Shown here: piece by piece, positions 22,098 to 35,602 of the stretch | Numbering within the stretch: position 1 is the stretch's first letter | How the letters are laid out: the number at the start of each line of letters is the position of its first letter | DNA from: Macrosoma leucophasiata | Lineage: Eukaryota > Arthropoda > Insecta > Lepidoptera > Hedylidae | Length of the DNA: 64,000 nt | Direction: 5' to 3' | Assembly: GCA_036365455.1 (NCBI GenBank) | Contig: JAWQUS010000008.1 | Span: 10,709,501 to 10,773,500, forward strand | Made by a program: the position numbers and the translations under genes | Notes under the pieces: model-generated | Seen by the model: the letters and a program-made list of their open reading frames with translations, nothing else | Databases searched by the model: none | What the model was told of the DNA's origin: nothing

Positions 22098-22433
22098 CGA
22101 ATGAATTACTTGGTAGTGGCAAATTTCCGGATACAACTAATTCTGATTTTTCTTCGTCTACATCATTGATGCATAAATGTGTTAACATTATTGGTATATC
22201 ACGAACAATTATATTTTCAATAACCAGTGTGCCTTCAGATTGCATTGGTGTGCCTTTTGAAATTGAGGAATTTGTAACACCAATCTCTGACAATTGTGCT
22301 CCTTCAACTTCGCTAACACTTTCGTTTTCTACATAATCACTGTCGTTCCTTGTAGATGCCTGATTTGTTTTACGGGGGGTTTCGACATCAGTGGTATCTA
22401 TTTGATTATACCTTTCTTCTTCAATTTTTTGGC
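22098..22433 (-). CDS. Probable acidic linker exon
   Basis: An open minus-strand frame runs from about 22545 to a stop at 22081. With acceptor TTGCTTCAG (exon starts 22433) and donor TCG before GTAATAAT (ends 22098) it is 112 codons, phase 1-1, and fits its neighbours in frame. The stronger-looking acceptors upstream would enter in phase 2 and break the frame. The peptide (EEERYNQIDTTDVETPRK, SDYVENESVSEVEG, NDVDEEKSELVVS) is acidic and without a known domain. Alternatively it is a terminal exon, since an in-frame TAA overlapping AATAAA follows the donor. Confidence 0.5.
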
Positions 22434-22894
22434 CTGAAGCAATATTTTCGTGATAATTATCACAACTGAAAATGGTTTTTATACTGTCAACGTTTCTACC
22501 GTCGTTTTCATAATAGTTTCTGAGTAATACATAAATTTTATGAAGTTACTTCAGAAAGTTACCGATTATAGGCATCCGTAACATCGATCATTTTTCTTGT
22601 AATGTAGAATGCAAAAGATTCAACGATTCAAGTTTATTAATTTTCAATTTTTATTAGACTTTATTTAAAGGTTTTGTAAAGTGAGTTATATATGGTAATA
22701 TTAAGAAATAGGTAGGCTATCAATATTGTTTACATTAATCTTCACTAAAAACTATTTCCTCTTTAATACGTTTATAACTTTATTAAGACAATAATATATA
22801 AATTATTGTAATTTCCTATCTTTGAAACGTGCGGAATAATACAATCATGTTCCGTTTCTTTTGACTTTTTACACCTTTTGAGTAATCTATACTT

Positions 22895-23580
22895 AAAATA
22901 AAACTGTAGAAGTGTAAATTCTGTACATTGAAAATATTGAAATAATAAATGTTACTAGATCGATACCGAACACAAATATGTGATTAGAAATTTTTTTGTC
23001 TGTCTGTCTGTCTGTTTGTTCAAGCATCACACAAAATCTACCGGTCCGATTACAATGAAATTTGGTATAATTATACTTTAACGTTTGGCGCACAACACTG
23101 GGTACTTTTTATTCCGAAAAATGTATGTTTGTCTGTGTGTTTATGCATGCTAATTTCAGAAACGGTTTATCCGATTTGCGGTTTTTACTATTATATCGTG
23201 ATAAGTTTCACTTAACTTTTAGTGTTTGTTTCATGGCAATCGGTTCAGAAATAAAAATAAAATTACGTCAATTTAAAGAATCATATCGCATGTTTTTAAA
23301 CTATTTTGTATCAATCTTCTATCTTTTTTAACCTTTTAGGTACGGACCCTATTACTAATCCTCCGCTGTCTTTCTGTCTGTCTGTCACCAGGCTGTATCT
23401 CATAAACAGTGATAGCTAGAAAGCTAAAAATTTCACAAATTATGTATATCTGTTACCGCTATAACGACATAATTAAATACTAAAAATGAGAAATTAAGGG
23501 GTCCAAGGGGGCATACAATAAACGTGTTTTTTTTCGTATATTTTGTGCTCGATATTAACAACGGTACATAGCACGTAGAT
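22895..23580 (+). repeat. (TCTG)n-linked dispersed repeat, copy 1
   Basis: It starts near AAACTGTAGAAGTGTAAATT and contains a TCTG tract followed by CAAGCATCACACAAAATC, GCGCACAACACTGGGTACTT and a long shared tail. The same order occurs at about 61380-62120 (plus) and reversed at about 54300-55170. It is a mobile-element family of unknown class. Confidence 0.75.
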
Positions 23581-24139
23581 GCTTAAATTTTTTACAGAAT
23601 ATGAAGTATATTACCTTCCTTAATAAATCCATACTGTCTCTATAAAATTATAAATGTGAAAGTGTGTTTGTTTGTCCGTCTTTCACGTCAAAACGGAGCA
23701 ACGGATTGGTGTAATTTTCTATGTAGAGATACTTGAAAAGGTGCAGTGACATAGGCAACTTACTTTTGTTTTCTTATATTTCCCCACCCCCTAAAATAGG
23801 AGGTGGAAATTTAAATGGAGCAATCCACAATTTGCAAGGTACAAAGTTAAAACTTGGTAAGCGAACTCTTTGAAAATAACAAACAATACGTACATCTTTT
23901 TTTTAGAAATCTGCTCCCATCCCCTTATAAGAGGAAGTGAAAATTGGGATTTCCGCAGTGTTCAAGGTGGAAAGTCAAAAATTGGTATGCGGACTCTTTG
24001 TTACTAAAAAAAACAGCATTTACTTAAATTTTTTATTTTGGATTTTATCTGCCTACCTCCCTAAAATAGCGTTGGAGCATTCCACAATTTTCAAGGCAGA
24101 AAATTAAAACTTGGCACACTGACTCTTTGAAATGTAACG

Positions 24140-24310
24140 TAACTTCACGCCTGTAATCCCAAAGGGGTTGTCAGAAGTAAAGGCAATCATAATGCTTGCA
24201 AACACCGACTATATGCCGGTTACGTTTGGGCCCATGTAACAGGTGGCAAGCCTGTTGACATCTCCGGACACATTACCAAACTTCGAGATACTGAGAAATT
24301 TCCAGAAAAG
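24140..24310 (+). repeat. Dispersed repeat (GCCGGTTACGTTTGG family)
   Basis: Shared blocks GCCGGTTACGTTT, GGCAAGCCTGTTGACATCTC and GGACACATTACCAA recur in diverged form at about 46975-47115 and 57480-57600. A fragment occurs at 40120-40180. Confidence 0.6.
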
Positions 24311-25069
24311 TGAAAAATCCCAATAGAATCAGAGGACTGCCAAAAATTGGTATACTGTCACTAAAAAAAACAAGATAGATAAAGTTAAAAAAGTTTATAC
24401 AGAATTTTCTAATTTTTAGTCTATATGAATATAAATTTAAATAGTTAGGTATACTTAAAGGTTTTGGATAACAATTGGAACTTGATTGGAAGATTTCCGC
24501 GGGATCGTAAAATTTGAATTATTGATAAAACGAACGTCCACGTGGGTGAAGCCGCGGGCAACAGCTAGTATTAAAATAAATATAACTGACAATAAAGCAA
24601 CTGATACGATGAACTGAATGATATAAGACACACAAGAGAACATTGCCATTTAGCAAGAGTTCGTGACTGCCAGTCTTATCACAAAGTATAAAATAAAGCC
24701 TTAAACTTTATTTACACAGGATCGTCAACACGAATATTGATCTAGTGACAATCTCGTACTTTGTCTGGTTCATAGTGGTATCGGGAAATATGTATTATTA
24801 AAATGTGGAAAATATGCTTATAATATGAAGCTCTGCAATTCGGACTCTGTCTGTCTTATTGGTAACGTAATTATAATGTAAAACATGTGTTTTTTTAACG
24901 TATGTAGTGCGTGTCCCTATCACCAATGTACATCATTACGCAGCTTGCTTGGAATTGTGCTGGTGTTTTGTGTACTGTCAGTCGCACAGATGTGACAAAG
25001 CAATATATTGTGTAGGTATATAAATGCAACTGAATATAAAAGTTGTGATAAACTCCTAGTAGCCCATGT

Positions 25070-25330
25070 CATTTTTACTGGTGGTAGAGCTCCAGTGATG
25101 GAGCTCGCGGGCGTAGGCACCACCGCATAAACTGATTTACTTGCCGCTAAGTGGTAGTGTTCAGCACTATCGTGTTCCGGTCAGGTAGTAATGTCCGGCC
25201 CTGTAATTTCCGGCACAGAGGCATAACACCTTAGGCCTCAGGAGTGGGTGTCTATAGGCTGCAGTCATCACTGAACATCAATGTGAACTGCATGCTTGTT
25301 AGCCACTTCCATTACATAAAAAAAAAACAT
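25070..25330 (+). repeat. TTCCGGCACAGAGGC-family dispersed repeat, copy 1
   Basis: The sequence runs from ACTGGTGGTAGAGCTCCAGT through TTGCCGCTAAGTGGTAGT, AATTTCCGGCACAGAGGC and CCTTAGGCCTCAGGAGTG to GAACTGCATGCTTGTTAGCC and an A-rich end. Five copies occur in the window. Short length and an A-rich end fit a non-autonomous retroelement, but I do not name it. Confidence 0.75.
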
Positions 25331-25633
25331 TCATAGGAAATTTTGTTCAAGGGCAACTTCACAATTTTTTCAACTGTAAAAACTCAAAACATTCAAAGTT
25401 TTTTGATAAATTACCTGATTAGTTGTAAAAGTTTGAAAAAACCATAAACGCAAGTTATTTTTCAAATTTCGAAGAGTGCGCTAAAATTAATAAATCTTAT
25501 TTCTATTAAACATAACGAGCTGTGGGTTGATTTGATAAGTATATTCCACAAATTAATAGCATTAACTTTTATGTAATTAAATATTTTTCTTTGAATGTGT
25601 ATAATATGTGATAATATTTGCTAATAAACTCAC

Positions 25634-26197
25634 CCATTGAATCATATCCGACGACCTTTGATGATTCTGTAGATGGGGGCTCCATTGTCTCTGTAGGTTT
25701 ATCTAATAATGTTTCTTCAACAATGTGAGGAGATTTTGCTATTGTCAGAATTCCTTCTTTGTCAGGTGTCCGGGATGGTATAATCAGCTGTTCTGACGAT
25801 GTTATTCCATAGTTCAAATTCAAGGATTCTGATGGTGCTTCGAGTGCAACATGCATACTTGTTATTGCAACTAAATCAGCTTGTAATAATGCTACTACTT
25901 TCAATATACGTTGATATGCATTCTCGTTGAGACTAGGTGCTAGTTCTTGAGCGTTTTCAAATGATTGTACCTGGAGAGTAGATAAAGATCTTCGTAACTT
26001 TTCTACTAATCTCTCCTGTTCTGCATCAGATTGTTCATTAGAAGCTAAATTTGACATCGCTATGTTATCACGCAGTTCTCGGGCAATATTTACGGTCTCC
26101 TTTAAATCATCAATTTTTAAAACGGCTGTAATTTCTTCAACTATTTCTATTGTTTCTATGTATTGATCAATATGTTTTATTATTGCCTCTGAATTAT
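25634..26197 (-). CDS. Diverged module exon with proline/serine/threonine tail
   Basis: This is a 188-codon phase 1-1 exon, with acceptor TTAATTTCAG at its 5' end and donor ATGG before GTGAGT. The first about 125 residues align with the array module: IKHIDQYIETIEIVEEITAV, IDDLKETVNIARELRDNIA, LVEKLRRSLSTLQVQSF and ILKVVALLQADLVAITS match the corresponding array helices. It then carries a unique tail (TPDKEGILTIAKSPH, PTETMEPPSTESSK). It is a strong candidate for a relative of the unit that was amplified downstream. Confidence 0.85.
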
Positions 26198-28614
26198 CTG
26201 AAATTAAAAGACAGTTTAATTAATAAAAAGAACTCTCATAAGTTTACTAACCGGTAAGGTACATTTTATAACGATAAACATAATATACATTACTTTACGC
26301 TGAAGAAGTTCGAACTTGAACATAAAAGCATCTGATTTCTAGAATTTTGTTATTAAAACAATAAAACTTTCTTTTAGCCTTAGCAATGAAATAAAAACAC
26401 AATGCATAAATATGGCATTACTTATGTTATACGTAAAATGAAATCACAGTTGACGGCAACCTTGACTATAGTAAAGTTTTAAAATCCAGTTTTCCAGCTG
26501 ACTTGACCATTAAAACTCGGTGGCAGTATAGTTAATCAAACAGGTAAGTATTGTAAGTATACATTTTTAGATATTACCTTTCACTACCATTTATTTCTCC
26601 ACAAACATTTAATATTATTTTACATTTTAAATACAGTGAACCGCCGACTAGTATACACTAGAGCCAGGCCACCGGTAACTATGAACCCAGGGATACGAAA
26701 CTTCTAACGATGCGTGCCATGTCAGTTCGATAATCGAGCCATGAAGCGATCAGAAGTTTAGATTAATAGAGAAAATTAACAGTCTTATTCATTATAATGT
26801 ATGTATGTATCTTCACGCCAGGTCCCTAACGGGGTAGGCAGAGAGTGTAGAGCGCCAGACATCCCGGTTCTGACAAACCTCTCGTGCCTCGTCTACCTTC
26901 ATCATTCTCTTCATACATGCACGCATTCACATTCATTATAAATAGTGCAGTAATTAATTGTTTACCCTGCTGTTTTTGTTTGTAAAGAATTGAATATAGA
27001 TACCACAGTAGCTAAAACAAAGTTTGTTGTAACACGGCCCAGTACGCCTATTGCAAGTTTTAATGGTAGTTCAAGTAAACAATTTCTTAATTTTACTATG
27101 AGAACGAAAGTTAAATCGCTCAATCAACAATATGTACAAATCTTTATATATATCATAATAGATGCCTAAAATAGATTATTGTAATAAATAATGCCATATT
27201 AATATATTAACCTCATAAACCTAAAATTGGCAATGTATGTAACGCTGTACAGTTAGGCAGCAGTTTAGTTGGTAATTATTTTAAAATCTTTAATCAATTA
27301 CATTTATATTAATCAAACAGTTAATGTGAGTGAAATTTAATGTAATGGCGGCTTTTCAGTATTTTCACGAATGGCGCTTGGTATCAGTTCACCGAGATTA
27401 TTTATTTATATATTTATCAAAACTACATCTATTTGAGTTGGGTCAGTTTAACGAAAAAAAATACACAGAATTGTTAATCCATAAAAACATGATATTTATA
27501 TATTTTTTAAATAGATAATGGTAAAATCGAGATAATATCGAGAGACAAAAGATAATGTCAATGGAAAAAAAAGAAACAACATAACAAATAAAACAAAAAT
27601 GAATGATATATGAATAAATTATTCAATACTAGCTGACCCGGCAAACTTCGTATTGCCTCAGAATGAAATTATAATGTGTCAAAGGTTTGATAGATACGGA
27701 CTATTTGTATGGGTAAATGAAATTGTCGTTTTTACTATTTCCCTTCAATTTCTTCATATTTTCTTACCCATTTAAACCTTCCCTGGCCTTCCAAAAATCA
27801 TTCAAAACAAAAAATTAGCCAAATCGGTCCAGCTGTTCTCGAGTTTTAGCGAGACTAACGAACAGCAATTGATTTTTATTTAAATAAGATTTAGGTTTTA
27901 AGATTACCCATAGAACTGTTTTGTGTCAAATTCCATATTTTCTCATGCTGACCGGGTTATTCGACATAAATATTAACGTTTGTAACGTGTAGGTCCCGTA
28001 GTAAGAAAGTAAAAATACACAACTTGGTTAATGGTACATTATATCACACATTTATTTATAAAAAAAATATGATGTCGAGCTTATATTAGAGTTAAATTTT
28101 AAGTATTTGTAATACTGTTTGTTATTTACCCGAAGAAGGTAAAATGCTCCCAAGTTTGACCTATGAAATAGAACTCATTTGATATTTGCGAAATATAGAT
28201 AAGACAGGGAGGAAATTGCCCAAAGTTAGAATTTTTATTTTGCAGTAAGACAGTCACTATCTTGCGTCAGATATTCTACAACCAAATTTGAATGCGTCAC
28301 CAGAGGTATATCACCTCTCTTAATTGGTTTTGGTTCATTCCACTGGATACTGCTATTTTTGTATTATTTTTCACACAAATATATGGATCTGTTAATTACA
28401 GGAGTAACATTACACTTTCGTTGAGGACCTGTAGATTTAGCACCATTATGAATTACCCGCTACTTCTGTTTAGATGGTATCATATCCTGACCAACATTAA
28501 AACTAAAAACAAAACGCATTTTTTTAAAATACAGGTGGTTAATTTTAGTTAGATACTTTAAGCTTTCACTTATATATTTGATGACGAAGCGTGAATGTTA
28601 TTTAACCATATTAC
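26198..28614 (-). other. Intron with scattered repeats
   Basis: A repeat fragment near 26795-26935 (CTTCACGCCAGGTCCCTAAC onward) and a GACCCGGCAAAC-type repeat at about 27630-27890 are recognisable. The rest is AT-rich and holds no supported gene. Confidence 0.5.
27630..27890 (+). repeat. CTAGCTGACCCGGCAAAC-type dispersed repeat
   Basis: It begins CTAGCTGACCCGGCAAACTT and contains AAATCGGTCCAGCTGTTCTC and TAACGAACAGCAATTGAT. A reverse-complement relative lies at about 39000-39260 (GAACGACTGGACCGATTTGG). Relatives of this type are common in insect genomes. Confidence 0.65.
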
Positions 28615-28971
28615 CTTCAATAGGATTTTGGTTTAGGAGTGTCATCAACTGATAGTTTGTTAAAAACAGTTTCTTTATTTGCTGAATTTCAAAAGTAGTT
28701 TTTCCTTCCGAATATTTTTCTGTATTCAACCAATCAAATTTTGACAAAATTTCTTTCAAATGAAGAATTTGTTTGTTTTTCATATCTAATACTTTAGGTT
28801 TATCTTGATCTTCAGCTTCTAATATCAACGTTTTTTTTAACTCCTTTGCAATGACGATAATTGTGTCGATGTCAACATCGCAGAATAAATAAGACATAGC
28901 GAATAATTCTTTTTCTTCATTAATAAGACGGTCAAGAGCATTTTCCAGAGAGTCAATATTAGCATTGATAT
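28615..28971 (-). CDS. Helical linker exon, 119 codons
   Basis: A phase 1-1 exon with acceptor TTTATTTTAG (starts 28971) and donor GAAG before GTAATATG. The peptide starts DINANIDSLENALDRLINEE and continues DTIIVIAKELKKTLILEAED, a match to the IAIAKELQENM helix of the array modules. It therefore looks like another diverged module, shorter than 137 residues. Confidence 0.8.
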
Positions 28972-29064
28972 CTAAAATAAATAGCATATAAAGGAATAAT
29001 AACAAGAAGAAACAGTTAATCGTTCAAAAGCTTTTTTTTTGTTACAAAGATTAATGAAACTCAC

Positions 29065-32000
29065 CTTTTAATAATTTTGTGTCCTTCTCATTGATGTCTT
29101 CGATTGGAGTTAAAATTAAGGATATTGATTTTTCAAACTCTTCAATAGGTCTGGATAATTCCTTCACGATATTTGCAACTTGTGAATTTTCAATCGATCC
29201 AATGCTGTCTTGAATAGAATGAATTTCCTTATCAATTTCTATTATAACAAACACATCGTCAGGTTCAATTATTATTTTTTTCAGTTCAAGGTTTTGTTTT
29301 ATTTCTTCGTTAAGTATATTTAACGTTTGAACACATGATTCTGTAGACGAAACATCAATTGATTCTGAATTTTCGTCAACGGCCGTTAATAAGTCTTGTT
29401 TTAAATTCATCAACTGAGTTTGGAATGCTTGCATTGGCTCTATCATTTCATTGAAAATAATTTTCAGAGTATTTTCTTCTTGCAATAATGTACTCGGTAA
29501 TAACGTACTTTGCTCAGTTGTTTCTCCTATTATTTGATCAAATAAATGACAACATTCAAAAAGATAATTTAATAGTATTAATTTCTTTACGCTACCTAAT
29601 GTAAATTCATACCTTTCATATTTTTTTAAACAGTTTAATATACTTTTGACTATAGTTTTATTGGCATCATCAGGTAATAAATCTAATTGATCTTGAGTAG
29701 TATCTATAAAAAAATGCATTTGTTTATTTATTTCTTTTGCCATTTCATCAGGCTTTATTGCAGCCGTTTGTAATTCATCTATAATTATTGTTCCTAAATT
29801 ATCAAAGTACGGTTGAGCAACTCTTAATAATTGTACGTAATTTTTAATCGTAGTCTCAAAATCAGAACTACTTTCTAGTATTGAAATTTTATTAAGCTTA
29901 TCACAGCTTTTTATTATTTTTGATTCACGATTTTTTATCCATAAACTCATTTCAGAATCCACTATCTTTTGTAAGGAGCTTTGTATATCTTTTAAGCATA
30001 TGTCTGTTTGAATATAAAAAGTAGACATATAGGTTTGAATATCATTTGCTAAATTAAGATCGGCTGACTGATGTCTGAAATCAGTTATTATATTTCTCAG
30101 TGAAGTAAATTCTTGGAGCATTCTTATTATCTTCTTATGGCTCATTGCCTTACCAGCCAAACACCGTAAAATCATAAATTTGTCCTTACATATCAAAAAG
30201 AATTCTTCAATGTTTGAGAAATCGGATGCAGATATATCTTGTATTAAATTTTGAACAATATTTACGGCATTTTCTACTAAATCACTAATTTCAATGAGTG
30301 AATTTGTTTCTAATTCTACGGCTAACTGCGGTGATTTACAACATCGGCTTATATCTGAAGCTCGAGATAATTCAACAAAATCATATTCTTCTAAAACAGC
30401 AATATTATACTCAATATCGTGAATTGTTTGTATTAGTCTGGCTTCCTGCATATTTCCGGTAGTAAATTCAGACATAAATGGTATTAGTTCATCCTGTACT
30501 AAAAGTATATTTTGGTAAAGTTCTTCGGCAATTGACTTGACTTCATTTATGTTAACTCGACATGTAGGACTTGTAGCTTTTAACATGTTACTAATTGTCG
30601 TCTCTAATAATACAATTTCTTGTTTTTTCGAAGAACTATTATCGGGCAGTAATTTTCTTTTTTCAATAGCATCTTTCAATTCTTCACACATGTATCTCAG
30701 TGATTCAATTTTGTTTGAAATTTCTATAGTTTTATCTACAGTATCAGTAGCAGGTAAAATTGTATTTACATAATTGTATAAATATTCTTTGAACTTAGAC
30801 AGTTTCAGTAAAACGGAATGCATCTTTTCCGCTGGTATCTCTAAAGCATTATCATAAACTGGAATGTTATCTAAAACCGACAAGTTTTCTTGTATTTCAA
30901 GCAAAGGTCTAGCAATAGTTTCCAGCATGGAAATATTTATTTCACGATGGATTTCATTCGAAGATTCTATCACTATGGGATGTATTATTTCTTCTATTCC
31001 AACGTGAAGATCGTTAAGGTTGACAACAATAGATTTAAAACTTGAAAATTCACTTAGTTCAGATAGTGAATCCAACACCTCTACAATATCTGGTGATTGT
31101 AATATCATAATATGCTCATTAATTGTTTGTAATGTTTGGGCGGTAACAGATAAAGGTAAAGATTCGTGAATAGGTAGGAGGTCATGTTCAGTTTCAGTTA
31201 TTTCTGCTGTAGGCAAAACAAGCCGTTCCGAGGGTATGGAATCAGCTGTAGTTTTTATTGCCGAAATATCTTCTAAAGTAGACATTTCATCTGCAACTTC
31301 GATACCAGCTTGTTCCTTAATCATAACAATACAGCTTTGTAGATTTTGTACTGTGTCTGCAACATGAGTACTGATTTTATAAGATGCTATGTTTTCTCCA
31401 CACTGAGAAATAACGTCTTGTTGCAATATTTCGAGGCTAGAATAAAGTTCCTGCAAGGGTTTTGCATAAAAAGCAATGTCTTGAGAATAATCATCTAGTC
31501 CCTTAGCATTTTCAAAAATTGTTTGATTCAATATACTTATATTTTGATTTAAGTCACATATTGGTTTAGCCAAACACGTTGCAAATGAATCTTCAATCAT
31601 TTCTGTTAACTGGTCTTGCTCTTTCGATGTACCGATTGAAGCTATATTACGTCTAAGATCTACTAAAATCGGGCAAATATTTTCTATAATAGGTTTAACA
31701 ATCACTTGTAAATCTGTGGTAGTTTCAATCGAAGTTATACTATTTATTGATGCTATAGTCTGATCTATTCTTTCTAAAACAATATTTGCTTCGAACTTTT
31801 CTCGTTTAGTCATGTCTTGTATATGATCAGAGTCCACTATTATACTAATTTCTTCAGCATGATTTATAGCTTCTTGTACTGAAATGAGTATGTCTGTTAT
31901 GTTATTTAATACTGAACAATTTAATTCCGAATCAAACACATTGACAATGAAACATTCGTGAACTATTCTTAGTGTATTGCTAATGCTTGCTAATGGAAGT

Positions 32001-34677
32001 ATAGTGTGTAACTCCAAATTCTTTAGTGAATTATTCATTCTGTTGATTGAATCACAAATTTCTAATAAAGTAAAATATTTTGCAGTATCGTTACTCTCAA
32101 TTACATTTTCTAAAACTTTCGTTAAATTTTTATGAAAAACTGACATATGTTTCTTGACTTCTGACATTGAATCTAAAATAGGTATATTATTTTCAAATGT
32201 TATTAAAGTCTGTGCCATTCTCTGAAGTACTTCTAATTTATTATCATTTTGCAAAACATCAAAAGTGCCGATGTTATTTTCGATAACGTCTATATGTGTA
32301 GATATTTCATTTAGATTCTGTTTGACAGCATGTAAAGCTTCTTTTAGGACATCAAAATCTTCGTTCATTGCTTCTTTAGATAGTAATTCAAACGAGCCTC
32401 TCAATTTTAAAACAGATTCCATGACAGTTTCTATGATTTCAGTATTATATTTTTGCACTGTTGTCGATGACTCCCGCACTGAAAGTGACTCAATGTGTTC
32501 CAAAGCATTCTGCAGATTTTGTATCGATACTGACATATCATTCAGAATAACTTCACAATTATTTATGCCAGGTATAGTTGTTAGTGTTCCACTTTCAGCA
32601 CTATTCATAATGCTTAGTAACGAACGAAGAGGAGTCCTTAATTCAAATATTGCCTTCTGAGTTTCTTTCAAATGCTTTGTTTCAACTGAAGATTCATCTA
32701 TCGTTATTTCATTAGCTTCATTTATCAAATTCTTGGTTTTGATGGTAGCACGTGCAAATTTCAATATTGTGATTATATCGTTCGACGTCAATTCGATATC
32801 GGATAAGATTTTGTCATCAATTTGAAGATAATCTTTGGTTGTAACATTTTTAATTTCTGTAACAATATTCTGCAAAACTTCACCACATTTTTCAATGAAG
32901 GATATACAAGTTCTCTGCACAAGAGTTTTTTTATCACTTTCAACGTCAATACACTTTTCAACAATCGTAAGAGACTGCAGTAAAGTTTTCAGGGATATAG
33001 GTAGACTACAAAATATTGTGCTAAAGCTTCTAACCTCTGTAGATTCTAGTAGTGATTCTTTAGCAGCCTCTGCTATACTATGCACTTCAGACAGAGGCGT
33101 TATCAAACTACTTATAATTTCCAGGCTTCTGGTAGCAGTAGCAGCAGAAGACATCAGTTCTGATTTGAGAATGATATCTCTTTCAATTATTTGAACTTCA
33201 TTTATTACTTTGTTTAGTACTATACTTATATCAGTCACTTTTGATTTAAACTCTTCATTTGACATTATCGGTTTCACAAACGGTTGAGACAGTTGTTCGC
33301 TTTTATTTATTACGTCTTCTATTTTACCGATAGATTTATCACTGCCAGAACTTGATCTTCTAGAGCTTCTACTTCTTCTGCGTTCCTTCCTTTTTGAAGC
33401 TACTGGTTCGACTGTTTCTTTTCTAGTGTCATCTGTGTTTAAAACATTTTGAATAGCATCTGAAGTCGCTTGCCCTTCATCTGATGATGGTTTCAATGAT
33501 CTAGGTTTGCCTGAGCTATGCGCACTAGCAAAACTTTGTAAATCACTATCCGACAAAACTTGAGTGTCATCGTCTTTTTTTTCTTCTGAAAGAGATTGAT
33601 CACGAGACAAGCTGTAAAAGTCATCGACGCTTTTTTGTGAATCCGATTTCTTTCTCGAGAGTTTTTGAGGAATATCAGCTTTTTCGTCTGATAGCAGCGC
33701 CATTGTTCTTTCTAAATAATCGTCAGGACTCATTTCTTGGTCTAAAGAAAGCTGTTGTGGACCATTCTCATCTGCAACGGAAATATCTTCTATATTAGCC
33801 TCGGTTCTCAGATCTTCTTCGGGTGAAACAAAATATTCTGGAGATACACCTATAATAAGAGCTTCCATCACAAGATTTCCGGAAGTAGAAGTTTCCTTCA
33901 CGTATGTGAGCGGAGGAAGTTCAATAATATTATGCTCAGTAACATTTTCTGATATCTGATCTGCGTACATTTCAACAATTTGTAATGCTTCTTCTTTTGT
34001 TAAGTCTGGCGTTTCATAAAGAGACACAGATACCTCTTTTCCATCAAAGGAAAATGATATATCCCCTTTTTCATCCAAAGTTATGTCCCCGACGGGTGTA
34101 TCATACATTTCAGATGTTCTTTCTTCATGAATAATACTCAGTGAAAGATTTCTTTGTAATGTTTGCTCCTCTGCCTTCTTTTTACTTTTCGCTTTCATAG
34201 AATCATCAAAACTAAGAAGTGAAGCAGAACTTGCTGCTATTCCCATACAGTTTTGCGCCTCACAAGTATAAGTACCAAGACAGCAAGTGCCATCTTGTCC
34301 AGAAATAATCTTATGTATGTCTCCTGGTCTAAGTTCTTCACCGTCTTTATACCACTTAAGAGTAGGCTGCGGTACTCCAATTACCTTACATTCAAGATTT
34401 ACAGCTCCTTCCTCGGATAAAATAGCTTGAAGATTTTCGAGGAAGCGTGGTTTTTTAAAATGCCTCGGTATTATCAATTTAAGGAAACATGACGTTACGC
34501 TATGGCCGAAATCGTTCAAAGCCACACATTTCCATTCAGCTTGATCTAAAAATTCCAAGTTTTCAATATCTAAGTTGAAAATGCCCCGTTCTTCTTTACC
34601 GATGTGACAGCGGGACGATTCGTCAACGGGTTGATCATCTCGATACCAAAGAAGTGATGGTTCAGGTGGAATAGCCA
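29065..34677 (-). CDS. Strn-Mlck: 5.6-kb exon: Ig domains, Ser-rich linker and long helical-repeat region
   Basis: One open frame of 1871 codons, phase 1-1, runs from acceptor TTTTTTTGCAG (34677) to donor AAAG before GTGAGT (29065). Residues 1 to about 52 are the second half of an Ig domain (SLLWYRDDQPVDE, AEWKCVALNDFGHS). Residues about 52-142 are a full Ig (KPRFLENLQAILSEEGAV, LECKVIGVPQPTLKWYKDG, TYTCEAQNCMGIAA). Next comes a conserved motif (ISFSFDGKEVSVSLYETPD, EEALQIVEMYADQIS), then a Ser/Glu-rich stretch with RRRSRSSRRSSSGS near residues 440-460. About 1400 residues of helical sequence follow, with a recurring pattern such as ARPLLEIQENLSVLDNI, AKPLQELYSSLEILQQ and SRPIEEFEKSISLIL, related to the array module. 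A spacer or spring role is inferred. Confidence 0.9.
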
Positions 34678-35602
34678 CTGCAAAAAAATGAATCAGTTGA
34701 TAAAACATCAGTAATATTGATTATATATTTTCAATAAATATATTAAAAGAGACCTTAATGGCGTAATGATCAGGCCACTACTGGTACTGCTCCGTGTTGG
34801 CGGTAAGTGCTATTAAGCTTTTTCAGTTTCGTTAACAGCCGCCATGCACGTTACACAGGATTTAAAATCGTAATTGGACTATCATGGGTTTTGGTATATC
34901 ATGCACAAATGCATTACTCAACAACTGTGAGATAACGTAATAAAATATATATTTTTTATATACAACATGTAACGGAAATATCGCTTTCTTTCAAACACCG
35001 CAATAAGAAAATAGAGTTAAAAGCATAATACATGGACTGAAATTACATGTTTGTGTTAAATATTGTTTATTTAAGAAATAAGTTGTACCTGAACCTACAG
35101 AAACCTACTCTCACACGCGGCTTAGTCGAGGAATTACTAATTCGCGACAGAGTCGCGAATTAGTTGCCTACAGAGTCTAAGATTGACCGATTCTTGGAAT
35201 GTACAATTCTATAAATTACTGATTCTACAAATGACCGATTCTACTAATGACTGATTCTACAAATGACTGTGATGTAGCGTAAACTGCTCAACACCGTTTC
35301 ACACTCGCTAGTAATAAGATTCTTTTTTCATTATTTTATTTCTTAAATTACATATTTATAATAAACTGTAAGTCTTATATTTTATTGTAAGTAGACGTAT
35401 TTAATTAATGTATTAAAAATGGATGAAATCGATTCGGTTAGCGATTCTGAAAAAACTACCTTCAGGGTGTACGTTTATTACGTTACACGTTGTATTAAGA
35501 TGTCACTTGAAAGATATTTAACATATAAAAACTTACTAACTTTATGCTAAGAAATATGCTAAGTATCAATTAAAATATGCTAAATTCAAACGATAACGTT
35601 AC
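34678..35602 (-). other. Intron
   Basis: AT-rich. It has a short hairpin at about 35130-35164 (CTAATTCGCGACAGAGTCGC and its complement) and a 15-17 bp imperfect tandem repeat at about 35185-35270 (GATTCTACAAATGAC type). Nothing coding was recognised. Confidence 0.6.

Larger units (their letters stand above)
22434..25633 (-). other. Intron filled with repeats
   Basis: It holds a (TCTG)n-linked repeat at about 22895-23580, further AT-rich repeat-like DNA to 24.1 kb, a dispersed repeat at about 24140-24310 and a copy of the TTCCGGCACAGAGGC family at about 25070-25330. No host coding sequence was recognised. Confidence 0.55.
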
